A DNA stretch of 64,000 nt from Gammaproteobacteria bacterium (GTDB lineage: Bacteria; Gemmatimonadota; Gemmatimonadetes; Longimicrobiales; Gaopeijiaceae), in the NCBI GenBank assembly GCA_028821195.1, contig JAPPHB010000080.1, forward strand, positions 62,001 through 126,000. Direction: 5' to 3'. Position numbers and translations under genes: made by a program. Each line of letters begins with the position of its first letter. Position 1 is the first letter of the stretch. Shown piece after piece: positions 1-9,038 of this stretch. Below the pieces are notes generated by a model. That model saw only the letters and a program-made list of their open reading frames with translations, did no database searches and was not told the origin of the DNA.

Positions 1-278
1 GTGCTGTCCGCACCGAAGTCGATGGCAGCCAGGTAGAAGCTGCCGTCGGTGTCGGCGCGGTGGAACTGAATCGCAGGCCCCAGCGCAATGCGCGGGGTGA
101 GCTGATACAACGCCTCCAGCGCGAGCATGGGGCTGTTCATGAGCGAACTCGACGGGGCGTACATCTGGGTTCCCGCGGATACCTCGACGCTCCAGGCGCC
201 CTGTTCGGACTGGGCGTGTACGGCCGAGGGCAGCGCCATCACCAGCCCGGCCAGCGCCAACCGGTTCAGTACTCTCAT
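1..278 (-). CDS. Outer-membrane beta-barrel-like protein, N-terminal part only (runs off left edge)
   Basis: Reverse-strand reading MRVLNRLALAGLVMALPSAVHAQSEQGAWSVEVSAGTQMYAPSSS...; signal peptide then barrel-like sequence; lies 17 bp downstream of the PorV-like gene. Confidence 0.6.
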   Translation of the reverse strand, partial: MRVLNRLALAGLVMALPSAVHAQSEQGAWSVEVSAGTQMYAPSSSLMNSPMLALEALYQLTPRIALGPAIQFHRADTDGSFYLAAIDFGADS

Positions 279-295
279 CAGTCTATTTCCTCCCG

Positions 296-1411
296 TCAGA
301 ACTGCAGCTGGAAGCTGAAGACCTGGATGTTCTCCAGCTGCTCCATCGACGTGTAGGCGTAGTCCACGCTCAGCGTGCCCAGTTCCCCGACCGGGAGCCG
401 CAGGCCTCCACCCGCGGCGGCCGCGTGCATGAGCCCGTGGTCGATCTGGTCTTCGTTCGCGAAGCGCTTGCCGGCCCGCACGAAGGCCAGTCCCATGAAG
501 CCGTACTCGAGCCCGAGCGCGGTTTCCTGGGGCGCGTCGACGGGATCGTTGATGTCGGCCATCAGCCGGAGCGACTGGTCCGCGTCCGGAGAAACGATCG
601 CGTCCGCGCCCCCAATCAGGTCCAGCATCACGCTGAAGCGGAACGATGTGGGGAGTTCGAGACGGTCGGTGGCCGCGGACAGCTCGATGACCCGGATGAA
701 ATCGTCGATCTGATTCTCGGCGAACTCCGTGTTCACCCGGCTATTAAGCAGGTTTCCCTCGAATCGACCCGAAGTCCCCAGATTGGTGAGCGACGCTCCG
801 AAGGTGACGCCGTAGAGCCCGGTGCGGAACACGGTGCTCATGTCGACGCCGACGTAGCTCGCCGTCGCGTTGGTGATCCCCTCCTCGACCACCTTGCCCG
901 CCACGCCTACCGTGAGGCGGTCGGTGATGGGCTGCGCGAAATGCAGTCCGATCGCTGTCCCCGTCCAGCTGAAGGACGCGGCGGTCGGATCCTGCTCGCC
1001 TCCATACCCGGCGTTGGGCCAGTTCTCACTCTGCCAGGGCATTTCCCCGGAGTCGAGGGTGTTCACGCTTACGCCGATGCGGGTAAACCCGAACGGCATC
1101 ACCACGCCCACGAAGGTGTGCTGGATATCGAGATCGTCGAAGAGCCGCGCCGTCGTCATTCCGGCGGAAAAGCCGTCGATCCGAGACATGGCCGCGGTGT
1201 TCCAGTAGAGCGACGTGACGTCGTCCGCCGCCGCTCCGAAGGCGCCTCCCAGCGCCTGGCCGCGCGCGCCGACGCCCACCGCGAGAAATGCGGCGCCCCG
1301 GGTTCCGACGCGGGTCACGATTTGTTCCGGCGTCGAGGTCAGCGTTTCCTGAGCCTCAAGCATCTCCGCCGTCGCCACGAGCGTGAGCGCTAGCAGCAGT
1401 GCACGGTTCAT
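296..1411 (-). CDS. PorV/PorQ family outer membrane protein
   Basis: 371 aa; signal peptide; FLAVGVGARGQALGGAFGAAADDVTSLYWNTAAMSRI motif typical of PorV/PorQ (UPF0164-like) barrels. Confidence 0.85.
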   Translation of the reverse strand: MNRALLLALTLVATAEMLEAQETLTSTPEQIVTRVGTRGAAFLAVGVGARGQALGGAFGAAADDVTSLYWNTAAMSRIDGFSAGMTTARLFDDLDIQHTFVGVVMPFGFTRIGVSVNTLDSGEMPWQSENWPNAGYGGEQDPTAASFSWTGTAIGLHFAQPITDRLTVGVAGKVVEEGITNATASYVGVDMSTVFRTGLYGVTFGASLTNLGTSGRFEGNLLNSRVNTEFAENQIDDFIRVIELSAATDRLELPTSFRFSVMLDLIGGADAIVSPDADQSLRLMADINDPVDAPQETALGLEYGFMGLAFVRAGKRFANEDQIDHGLMHAAAAGGGLRLPVGELGTLSVDYAYTSMEQLENIQVFSFQLQF

Positions 1412-1435
1412 TGATCTATCTCCTTGGCCTCAGGC

Positions 1436-4400
1436 TCAGCGAATGACGACGAACTTGCCCATCTTTTTCTGGCCGCCGGATTCGAGAACGAAAATGTAGA
1501 GTCCCGCTCCCAGGTTGGTGCGCTCGCGGGTCTGCATGTCCCAGTTGAGGTCACCCCCGCAGTCTCCGGCGCCGCAGTAGGCATCAATCCCCTGGAGATC
1601 CTCGGGACCATAAACGATCTCCTGGATGAATCGCCCCGCCACGTCGAAGATGCGGATGGTTCCTTCCTGGGGAAGGTTCGTGAACTTCAGAACCCGTGCG
1701 TCGGTCGCGCGCTCGAACGCGCTTGCGTGCAAGTACGGGTTGGGAACCACGTGCACGTCGTCGAGGGAGACCGCCCCCGTCGCGGCGGCCTCCGCCGCCG
1801 TGATCGCCCTCTGCACGTCCACCACCACCTCGTCGCCCGACTGAAGCGGGACCAGCCAGGGGACCGTCAGCGTGACCTGCTCGGTCACCGGGATGTAGCC
1901 GGATTCGGTCGACCCTCCGGTGGTCGGATCGCATGAGGGACGCGGGGCGTCGCAGCCGAGGGTCACGTCGAAGGTCACGACCGTGGCCGTCTCCGTCGCG
2001 GGCTGCCCGCCCGCGTCGAGGACCGTGCTGCCTTGGTCGTCGGTCAACTCCCGGGTCACGGTCTCTACGAAGTAGATCTGGTCGCCCGGCACCCACACGC
2101 CCGCCGGAACCTCCACCCGGGCCGTGTCGACCCCCTGTCCGACGAGCACCGATTCCTGGTGGTCGACCACCGCAATCTGCACATCGCGGCCGTAGGTGTT
2201 GTTGCGCACCGAGAACGGAAGCGCGTACGACTCCAAGGTTTCGATGTCAGGATCGACCTCCTGAACGGCTGCCAGGACATCCTCGCCCGTGCTCGAGGTC
2301 GATGCCGCCGGCCGCCCCGACAGGGAGGCGGCGACGGTGGCCTCGATCGCGGGATCCGGAAGCCGGAAGGGCGCGCCGGCGCCCCACGCGTCTGCGTTCC
2401 AGACGATCGCGTACTCGCCGTACTCGTCGCCGCCTACATATCCAGAGGAACTCGTCAGCCACCACACGGTGGGCTGCACCCGGTCCGCGACGGTGTCGGC
2501 CGACGCGGTGGTGAAAACCCGCGACGGCGGGTCCAGCGTACCCCCTGCCCCGGCGTCCACCGACACCGTGAAGAAGGGAAAGTCCTCGCGGCTGAAGAAG
2601 GCGCCAGGGGTGGCCTCGTCGCCCTCAAGGGTGGTCGAGGCGAGCAGGGGGGTGGCCCCGGCGGCGACCACCATGCCGAAGCCTCCCTCGAACACCGTGG
2701 TGCGCTGCATCGAGCTCTGCATCGCGCTGTCGACCGGCAGTTCCTCCAGGCCGGAAATGGTAACGTTGCCGGACCGGTTGAAGTCCACGCTGGCGATCAC
2801 CACCTCGACGGGCTCCCCCTCCATGCCGGTGATGGTGCGCACTGACTGCGCGGCCACGGTGGTCTGGGTGGAGGTGGGCGAACCGGTGTCGTCCAGGTTG
2901 TCCACCTGGTTGACCACCAGCTTGTCGCCGAAGACGACCCGGTACTGTCCGGAGACGGGCGAGGTTCCGACCACAGAGAATTCGACCGGCACGGTGGAGT
3001 TTCCGCTGCGGGAGACCTCGTTCAGCTCGGCCCGGCTGGCTCCTGCCGCGAGGTTGAGCGGCGCGTACACCACCGCCACGTTGGGGTTGGTGCCCGAAGC
3101 GGACACGGCCCCGATCAGCTCGGGCGCGAACACCACCTCTTCGGCCAGCAGCGAGTCGACGTGCGTGCCGCGGACGACGTTGAATTTGGCTCCGCGCGTC
3201 TCGGTGACGATGGAGTAGGTGTAGGTCACCCCGGGGATCAACGACTGGTCCTCGAATACGTTCGGAAGGGTGCCGTCGTCCTCGGCCTCGAAGGTGGTGT
3301 AGGGCTGCCACCCGAAGTTGTTCCACTTGGAGGTCTCGTCGAAGACCGGGTCGCCGTCACAGTCCCCGTCCTGGGTCCAGGTGGAACCTCCGTCGCACGA
3401 CTTGAAGATGTGGATGGCGGCCACGTTGTTGGCGGAGCGTGCCGCGACCGAATCCGCAAGCCAGAAGTTGCGCGCGATGTCCGCGCTCACATCGAGATTG
3501 GCGAGGTAGGGATCGACCCATTCCTCAGGTGTGTCGTCGAAGAAGAGCGAGATCTCGTTTCCGTCGATCTCACCCGTGGATGAAGCCTGGCCTCCGACCA
3601 CATCCACCGCGGATATCACCGGCGGCGGCGCCGTCTCCGGTCCGAGGTACATCTGCTGATAGAAGCCGATGGCGTTGTCCAGGGCGGACTCCATGGATGT
3701 GGAGTCCGCGGCGCCCACCAGCGCCACCACGAAGGGGACGGTGTCGCCGGGCGCCATGTGCACCGGGCCCACGGCGATATCCGAGATGTTCCCGTAACTG
3801 TTCGTATAGCCCGACGGAAGCGTGTCCGCCCACAGGGCCACGCACCCGCGGCTGCCGCAGGCGTCGGCGTAAATGGTGTCCGACTGGCCGTCGTGGTTCC
3901 AGTCCCAGGTGGGTGCGCCCGCTTCACCCTCGCCGGGCACGTACTTGTTGTAGACGCCGGTGCGTTCCGGCCACGCCTCCGGCCGGAAAATGCGGTGGTA
4001 GGCGCCGTCGGACAGGTCCCCGGGCGTCTCCCCGTCCAGCGTGTATTCGCCGATCGATGCGAAGTGCCCGAAGTGGGCGCGCTGGCTGCGGCTCCAGGTG
4101 CGGGGTATGCAGCCCCCGAACCCGCACTGGCGCTGGTGCTGGAACATGATGGTGTCGCCGGCGCGCGGGTGCGCGGGATTGTAGAAGTCGCTCGACGGGT
4201 CGCTGAACAGCTTGTAGCGCGCGTCGCCGATGGGGGTCTTGAGGAACACGATGCCCGCGCCCGCAGCGCCGTTGTTCCAGTCGTCGTCTCCAGTCCGGTT
4301 GCAGCCGGAACCCGGAGGATCGATCGCGTCCGCACAACGGCTCCCGGTTTCCTTCCAGAGCATCGCGCTGCGCACGGGGTCGAAGTAGTGCGCGTCGCCC

Positions 4401-5476
4401 TGTCCCTGCAGCAACGGGTCGACGTTCATGCCGATGTAAACCGAGTCGTAGGTCATGCCCACGCCGTAGACCTTCTCGGACTCGTTGACGATGATGGACT
4501 GGAAGTACATCACGTTTCCGACCGTCGGCAACCCGAAGTAGAACCCGTCGTAGAACTGGGTGAGCCCCAGCGGCCAGCCCGCGTAGTTGGGCGACCCCGC
4601 ACCTCCGGGAACCACCGTGCCGTAGCGTTCGAGAGCGTTCCGGTACCAGTCGCTCAACTCGCCGTAGGTCTGCCAGTCGCCGAGGAATTTCTCGGTGGCC
4701 TGCATCTCCTCCGGGACGCGCCAGAAGGCGAAGGGATCGTAGTCGTTGGGATTCATCAGGTCGTACATGGCCCCGAATTCCGGCGCCGAGGCCTGGAGTT
4801 CGAGATACGATTCGGCCGGGATCGGGTGGCTGCCCTGCCATCCGGACGCGGGATGCGTCCCCTCGCAGTCGGAGGTGGGGGTGAGCTGGAATCCCGAGAA
4901 CATGAAGCCGTCGCGCAACGCCGTGTGATTCGTGCAGGTGGCGTCCTCGGTGGTCTTCGCCGCCAGATTCAGCAGATCGACCGGGCTCCGGTCCGAGGCC
5001 CACAGCTTGTCCCCGCCGCCCTGTACCGCTCCCCCGATGATGAGGGTGGTCATGTTGACGGTGAAGCCGCCGCCACCGAGGCCGCTGGTGGCGGGATCGA
5101 TGACCTCGGGCAGGTCGCTGGCGGGCGCGCCCCACTTCATCCCCATGTCGAAGATCGCAGCGTTGAACTGGCCGTTGGCCTGGCGGACATACCAGCCGGT
5201 GCGGCAGCCGAAGTTGAAACGGCTCGAGAAGCCCTGAATGTTCTGCAGGCACCAGGAGTTGGATCCGTTGGTGCGAACCCCTGCCGCGCCCTCATCGCCG
5301 AAAGCCCGCAACTGGAAGAGGTTCGGGCGCGTTGGGACCACCAGGTCGTTACCGGCGCCCCCCGCGTCGATGACCGTCACGTCTTCCTGGCCTCGTGCTT
5401 CGCCGGGCGTACCCAGCGGCATCACGACCAGGCCCGCGATGAGGAGGCCTGCCCTGTGCGTAAGAAGTTGCTTCAT
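1436..5476 (-). CDS. Large secreted protein with C-terminal T9SS type A-like sorting domain
   Basis: MKQLLTHRAGLLIAGLVVMPLGTPGEARGQE signal peptide; C-terminus VVPNPYLHAS...IRIFDVAGRFIQEI...WDMQTRERTNLGAGLYIFVLESGGQKKMGKFVVIR resembles Por secretion tail / FlgD-like domain. Confidence 0.75.
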   Translation of the reverse strand: MKQLLTHRAGLLIAGLVVMPLGTPGEARGQEDVTVIDAGGAGNDLVVPTRPNLFQLRAFGDEGAAGVRTNGSNSWCLQNIQGFSSRFNFGCRTGWYVRQANGQFNAAIFDMGMKWGAPASDLPEVIDPATSGLGGGGFTVNMTTLIIGGAVQGGGDKLWASDRSPVDLLNLAAKTTEDATCTNHTALRDGFMFSGFQLTPTSDCEGTHPASGWQGSHPIPAESYLELQASAPEFGAMYDLMNPNDYDPFAFWRVPEEMQATEKFLGDWQTYGELSDWYRNALERYGTVVPGGAGSPNYAGWPLGLTQFYDGFYFGLPTVGNVMYFQSIIVNESEKVYGVGMTYDSVYIGMNVDPLLQGQGDAHYFDPVRSAMLWKETGSRCADAIDPPGSGCNRTGDDDWNNGAAGAGIVFLKTPIGDARYKLFSDPSSDFYNPAHPRAGDTIMFQHQRQCGFGGCIPRTWSRSQRAHFGHFASIGEYTLDGETPGDLSDGAYHRIFRPEAWPERTGVYNKYVPGEGEAGAPTWDWNHDGQSDTIYADACGSRGCVALWADTLPSGYTNSYGNISDIAVGPVHMAPGDTVPFVVALVGAADSTSMESALDNAIGFYQQMYLGPETAPPPVISAVDVVGGQASSTGEIDGNEISLFFDDTPEEWVDPYLANLDVSADIARNFWLADSVAARSANNVAAIHIFKSCDGGSTWTQDGDCDGDPVFDETSKWNNFGWQPYTTFEAEDDGTLPNVFEDQSLIPGVTYTYSIVTETRGAKFNVVRGTHVDSLLAEEVVFAPELIGAVSASGTNPNVAVVYAPLNLAAGASRAELNEVSRSGNSTVPVEFSVVGTSPVSGQYRVVFGDKLVVNQVDNLDDTGSPTSTQTTVAAQSVRTITGMEGEPVEVVIASVDFNRSGNVTISGLEELPVDSAMQSSMQRTTVFEGGFGMVVAAGATPLLASTTLEGDEATPGAFFSREDFPFFTVSVDAGAGGTLDPPSRVFTTASADTVADRVQPTVWWLTSSSGYVGGDEYGEYAIVWNADAWGAGAPFRLPDPAIEATVAASLSGRPAASTSSTGEDVLAAVQEVDPDIETLESYALPFSVRNNTYGRDVQIAVVDHQESVLVGQGVDTARVEVPAGVWVPGDQIYFVETVTRELTDDQGSTVLDAGGQPATETATVVTFDVTLGCDAPRPSCDPTTGGSTESGYIPVTEQVTLTVPWLVPLQSGDEVVVDVQRAITAAEAAATGAVSLDDVHVVPNPYLHASAFERATDARVLKFTNLPQEGTIRIFDVAGRFIQEIVYGPEDLQGIDAYCGAGDCGGDLNWDMQTRERTNLGAGLYIFVLESGGQKKMGKFVVIR

Positions 5477-5533
5477 GAGAACTCCGATTGGACAAGTTTG
5501 GCGTCTCTTTGCATACCGGTGGCCCATGGCCTT

Positions 5534-8500
5534 CTAGAAGGTGACCCTCATGCCGGCCGTAATCGTCCTGCGCTGGCCGAGGAAGTGCGGGCGGTCGAAG
5601 AAGGTGGAGCTCGTGTTGGTGTCCACCGTGTTCCCCGCGCGGCGCCGGCTCTGGTCCTCGGAGCCGTCGGTGCACTTCCCGGTCGACTCGTACACCTGAA
5701 TGCAGTTCAGGCGGTCGGTCAGGTTGTTTACGTTCACGAAGAATCCGTAGCGGACGTTGTTGATGGTCCAGTCCTTGCGGGCCTGCATGTTGAGGGTCAT
5801 GAGCATGGGCGCGCGCCCGCTGTAGCGGTCGAACTGTTCGAGTTCGCCGAAGCCCTCGAACGTGAGCGTCGGCGTGTACGGCAACCCGCTCGACGCGGAG
5901 AAGATCACCGAAAGGTTGGTGTTGGCGAACACGTCGCCGAACGGGATTTCGGGCACGTCGTCGCGCACCGCGAGCCGGAGAACGCCGGTGAACTTGTGGG
6001 GCTGGTCGATCTCACAGGGGATCTCGTCGCGAACGAACGGATCGTTCTCTTCCGTCTGAGCCTCGAATTCCCGCTCCGGATCCGCGGCGTTGGTGCGGCA
6101 CGCCGAGAGACCGTAGTTCACGTCGAAGCCCCAGTAGTTTTCCACACGCCGGCGCAGAGCGATCTCGATGCCCCGCGTGGTCGCGAAATCCTGGTTGGTC
6201 AGGACGGCGTAGTCCGGCGCTGAAAAGCCGTAGGTCGCGCCCGGATCGATGACCGTGTAGGGCGGGCTGCCGACGCGGGCCACGCCCGTGAGGCCGCTCT
6301 GGTCCTTCGAGAAGATGACGGCCGAGAGCGCGTACTGGCCGTCGATCTCCTGCGAGTACCCGATCTCGTAGGTCGTCGCCTGCTCGGTGACGAGGTGCGG
6401 GTTGCCCAGGAAGGGAGTCTGTCCCGCCGAAGCGTTCACGAAGATCGCGGGTCCGGCGATGGTTCCCTCGCGCGCGGTGCCGATGCCCGAGTTCCGGTAG
6501 TTGTTGAAGAGAATCGGGTTCTGCGAGAGACGCTGAAAGTTCAGGAACAGGCTCGAGCTCTCCGTGACCGGGAAGCTCACGCCGATCCGGGGAGAGAACT
6601 GCGAGCGGGTATCCGCCTCCGAGAAGTCGTCGGAAGACGCGATGCGCGTGGCTTCGTCGCGGACCTCGAAGGTGCAGCCGGCCAGCGTCCAGCTTGGATC
6701 GGCCGAAACCGTGGAGGTGCTGACGGTTTCGGTCGCCGCGTCGTACTCGCGCACGGTGACGTTCTGCCACTGCGACGGATTGGTGCACACGTCGAGCGCG
6801 GTGGTGCCGTTGGTCGGATCGACTGGGTTGGCGAAGAAGAGCCCGCTCGCCCTCCCGTAGTCGAAGCGCGCGCCCAGCTTGAGCGTCAGGAAATCGTATT
6901 CGATCTGGTCCTGGATATAGACGGCGCCGTCCCAGGGCTGGGCCTCGAAGAGCTGGTGCAGCTTGACCACGTCGTTGACACCCACGTCGTCCCATTCGTC
7001 GTAGGTGAGGTCGTGACCCTGGTAGAACACGCCGCCCGAGATGTTGTGGTTGTCCGAGACCTGCGACTGGAAGTCGAAGCGTCCGGTTGTGGTCAGCACG
7101 CTCTCGCCGCCCCAGTAGCGGTCGGTCCCGGCGGTGGGCGTGTTGTTGTACACCGCGGGACCCGGAGCCACGAAGCCGCCATTGAAGTTGGGGTCCTCGT
7201 AGTGGTTCTGCAGGCAGACGCCGCTCATGACGTTGCAGGTCTCCCGGCTCTGGTCGAAGCGTCCCACCGTGATCTTGTAGGCGGAACGTCCGAAGGTGTG
7301 GTCCCAGCGTCCGATGAAGAGGTTGCGGTCCAGCCGGAGCGAGTTCTGCACCAGGTTCTGGTAGTCCAGAGTTCTGGTCCGCGCCAGGTAGTAGGCGCTG
7401 TCGGTGGCGGTGGTCATGTACTCGAGCGGGTTGACGGCGAGCGTCCAGTCGAAATCGTAGGGCTTGTACTCGCGCTCGTACCCGGCCCAGGAGAGGTTGA
7501 GCTTGGCCGCCGGGGTCGCGTAGTAGGTGAGCTTGGCGTAGCCGTCCCGGACTTCGTCGAACCCGGTGGCCCGCCAGCCGGCGATGACGTCGTTGGCGTC
7601 GGGAGTGTTGAAGTCGGTCGACGGGTTCGACGGGTCGAAGACATCGTCGTCGAACTCGTAGGCGCGGGCCGCGCCGTACCTCTGCCGTCCGGCGATGAGG
7701 AAGCGCAGGTTGTCGCCGGTCATGGGGATGGGGCCCGATATGACCCCTTCGAACATGTCGAACCCGCGGGTCTGGTCGTACTGGTTGCCCAGCCATCCGC
7801 CGACCTCCGAGGACCGGAACTCGAGTTCGCCCTGCAGCTCGTCGGAGCCCTCGGGGGTAGCGTAGTTGACGACGCCCGAGAGTGCGTTGCCGTACTGCAC
7901 ATCCAACTGTCCGGTGAAGATCGCCACCTGCTCGATGGCCTTGTTGGTGATGTCGAAGGCCGGGCCGCCCAGCGCGAAGTTGTTGATCGGGATGCCGTCG
8001 ATCATGACCGTGGTCTCGGCCCCGCGCCCGCCGCGGATGCGGAGGGCCGTAACTCCCTGCCTCTGTTGCGCGAAGGAGACCACCGTGGTGTTGTCCTCCG
8101 GCACCTGCAGGAAGCCCTGCTCCAGTTCGAGGACACCCATGATGTCGGTGACCGGGAGCGCGTCGATCTCGTCCCTGGAGATCATCTCGAGCGAACCGGT
8201 CTGACCCTCCACCACCAGGGGGGTGCGGCTGGTCGACACCACGACTTCACCCAGCGCGATGGCCTCGGTGGCGAGCTGGAAGTTCTGCTGCACGGTGACG
8301 TCGATGGAGACGGCGACGTTTTCGCGCCGCTCGCTGGCGTAACCGATCAGTTCGGCCACCAGCGTGTAGGTGCCGGGGGGAACGTTGATGATGAAGAAGC
8401 GGCCGTTGTCCTGGGTCAGCGACCCGCGTCCGGTCCCGTCGATGAAGACCGAAACGTTTGCGAGGGGCTCGCCGGTGGCCTGATCAGTGACCACGCCGGT

Positions 8501-8599
8501 CACTTTTCCGGTTTGGGCGGCTGCGGGCGCGGCGGTGAGCAGAATCGCCACCGCGGCGATCCCGAGCAGTCCCGGGGTCGCGGAGAGAATACGTGTCAT
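5534..8599 (-). CDS. TonB-dependent receptor with N-terminal carboxypeptidase-regulatory-like domain
   Basis: GKVTGVVTDQATGEPLANVSVFIDGTGRGSLTQDNGRFFI...; plug domain IRGGRGAETTVMIDGIPINNF; C-terminal barrel ending in F. Confidence 0.9.
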   Translation of the reverse strand: MTRILSATPGLLGIAAVAILLTAAPAAAQTGKVTGVVTDQATGEPLANVSVFIDGTGRGSLTQDNGRFFIINVPPGTYTLVAELIGYASERRENVAVSIDVTVQQNFQLATEAIALGEVVVSTSRTPLVVEGQTGSLEMISRDEIDALPVTDIMGVLELEQGFLQVPEDNTTVVSFAQQRQGVTALRIRGGRGAETTVMIDGIPINNFALGGPAFDITNKAIEQVAIFTGQLDVQYGNALSGVVNYATPEGSDELQGELEFRSSEVGGWLGNQYDQTRGFDMFEGVISGPIPMTGDNLRFLIAGRQRYGAARAYEFDDDVFDPSNPSTDFNTPDANDVIAGWRATGFDEVRDGYAKLTYYATPAAKLNLSWAGYEREYKPYDFDWTLAVNPLEYMTTATDSAYYLARTRTLDYQNLVQNSLRLDRNLFIGRWDHTFGRSAYKITVGRFDQSRETCNVMSGVCLQNHYEDPNFNGGFVAPGPAVYNNTPTAGTDRYWGGESVLTTTGRFDFQSQVSDNHNISGGVFYQGHDLTYDEWDDVGVNDVVKLHQLFEAQPWDGAVYIQDQIEYDFLTLKLGARFDYGRASGLFFANPVDPTNGTTALDVCTNPSQWQNVTVREYDAATETVSTSTVSADPSWTLAGCTFEVRDEATRIASSDDFSEADTRSQFSPRIGVSFPVTESSSLFLNFQRLSQNPILFNNYRNSGIGTAREGTIAGPAIFVNASAGQTPFLGNPHLVTEQATTYEIGYSQEIDGQYALSAVIFSKDQSGLTGVARVGSPPYTVIDPGATYGFSAPDYAVLTNQDFATTRGIEIALRRRVENYWGFDVNYGLSACRTNAADPEREFEAQTEENDPFVRDEIPCEIDQPHKFTGVLRLAVRDDVPEIPFGDVFANTNLSVIFSASSGLPYTPTLTFEGFGELEQFDRYSGRAPMLMTLNMQARKDWTINNVRYGFFVNVNNLTDRLNCIQVYESTGKCTDGSEDQSRRRAGNTVDTNTSSTFFDRPHFLGQRRTITAGMRVTF

Positions 8600-9038
8600 G
8601 ATCGCCTCCTTGAACCAACGAAAAACGGGCGTCACCGCAGAGGTGCGCCCGCTCTCGAAGCGCCGATACGACAATATCGGGGTCGGATTAGAACGTTTTG
8701 GGTTTCCTGTCGGGTTTCTTGTAGGTGTCGATCGAACAATGGATTGCGTCACAGGCAACCTCCCTGCTCAGTGTGTACCCGGAAACCGCTTCCGAACACG
8801 CCATGCCGGACGGCGACCTTCCCCAATCCCCTCACGTACCTGCCCCACCCGAGTCGCTGACCTCGGTATGTCAGCCCGGATTTGGAGCATACTAACACAG
8901 CCGCCATCCCCAGCAAAGGGGGCCTCCAGGTGCGGGATCCGGGACGCAAGAGGCGGGGTATTTGCAGCGGAGATCGGCGGAGTGCGACGAAACTGCGGTT
9001 ACCTTTTCGTTACATGAGCCTGACCAGACCGTGACATC

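Noticed and set aside
3758-8860. Two 821-aa plus-strand ORFs (3758-6223, 6395-8860) opposite the large secreted protein and the TonB receptor
   Set aside because: Shadow ORFs of high-GC coding on the other strand; Arg/Val/Gly/Glu/His-rich with no domain logic; the minus-strand genes have clear families
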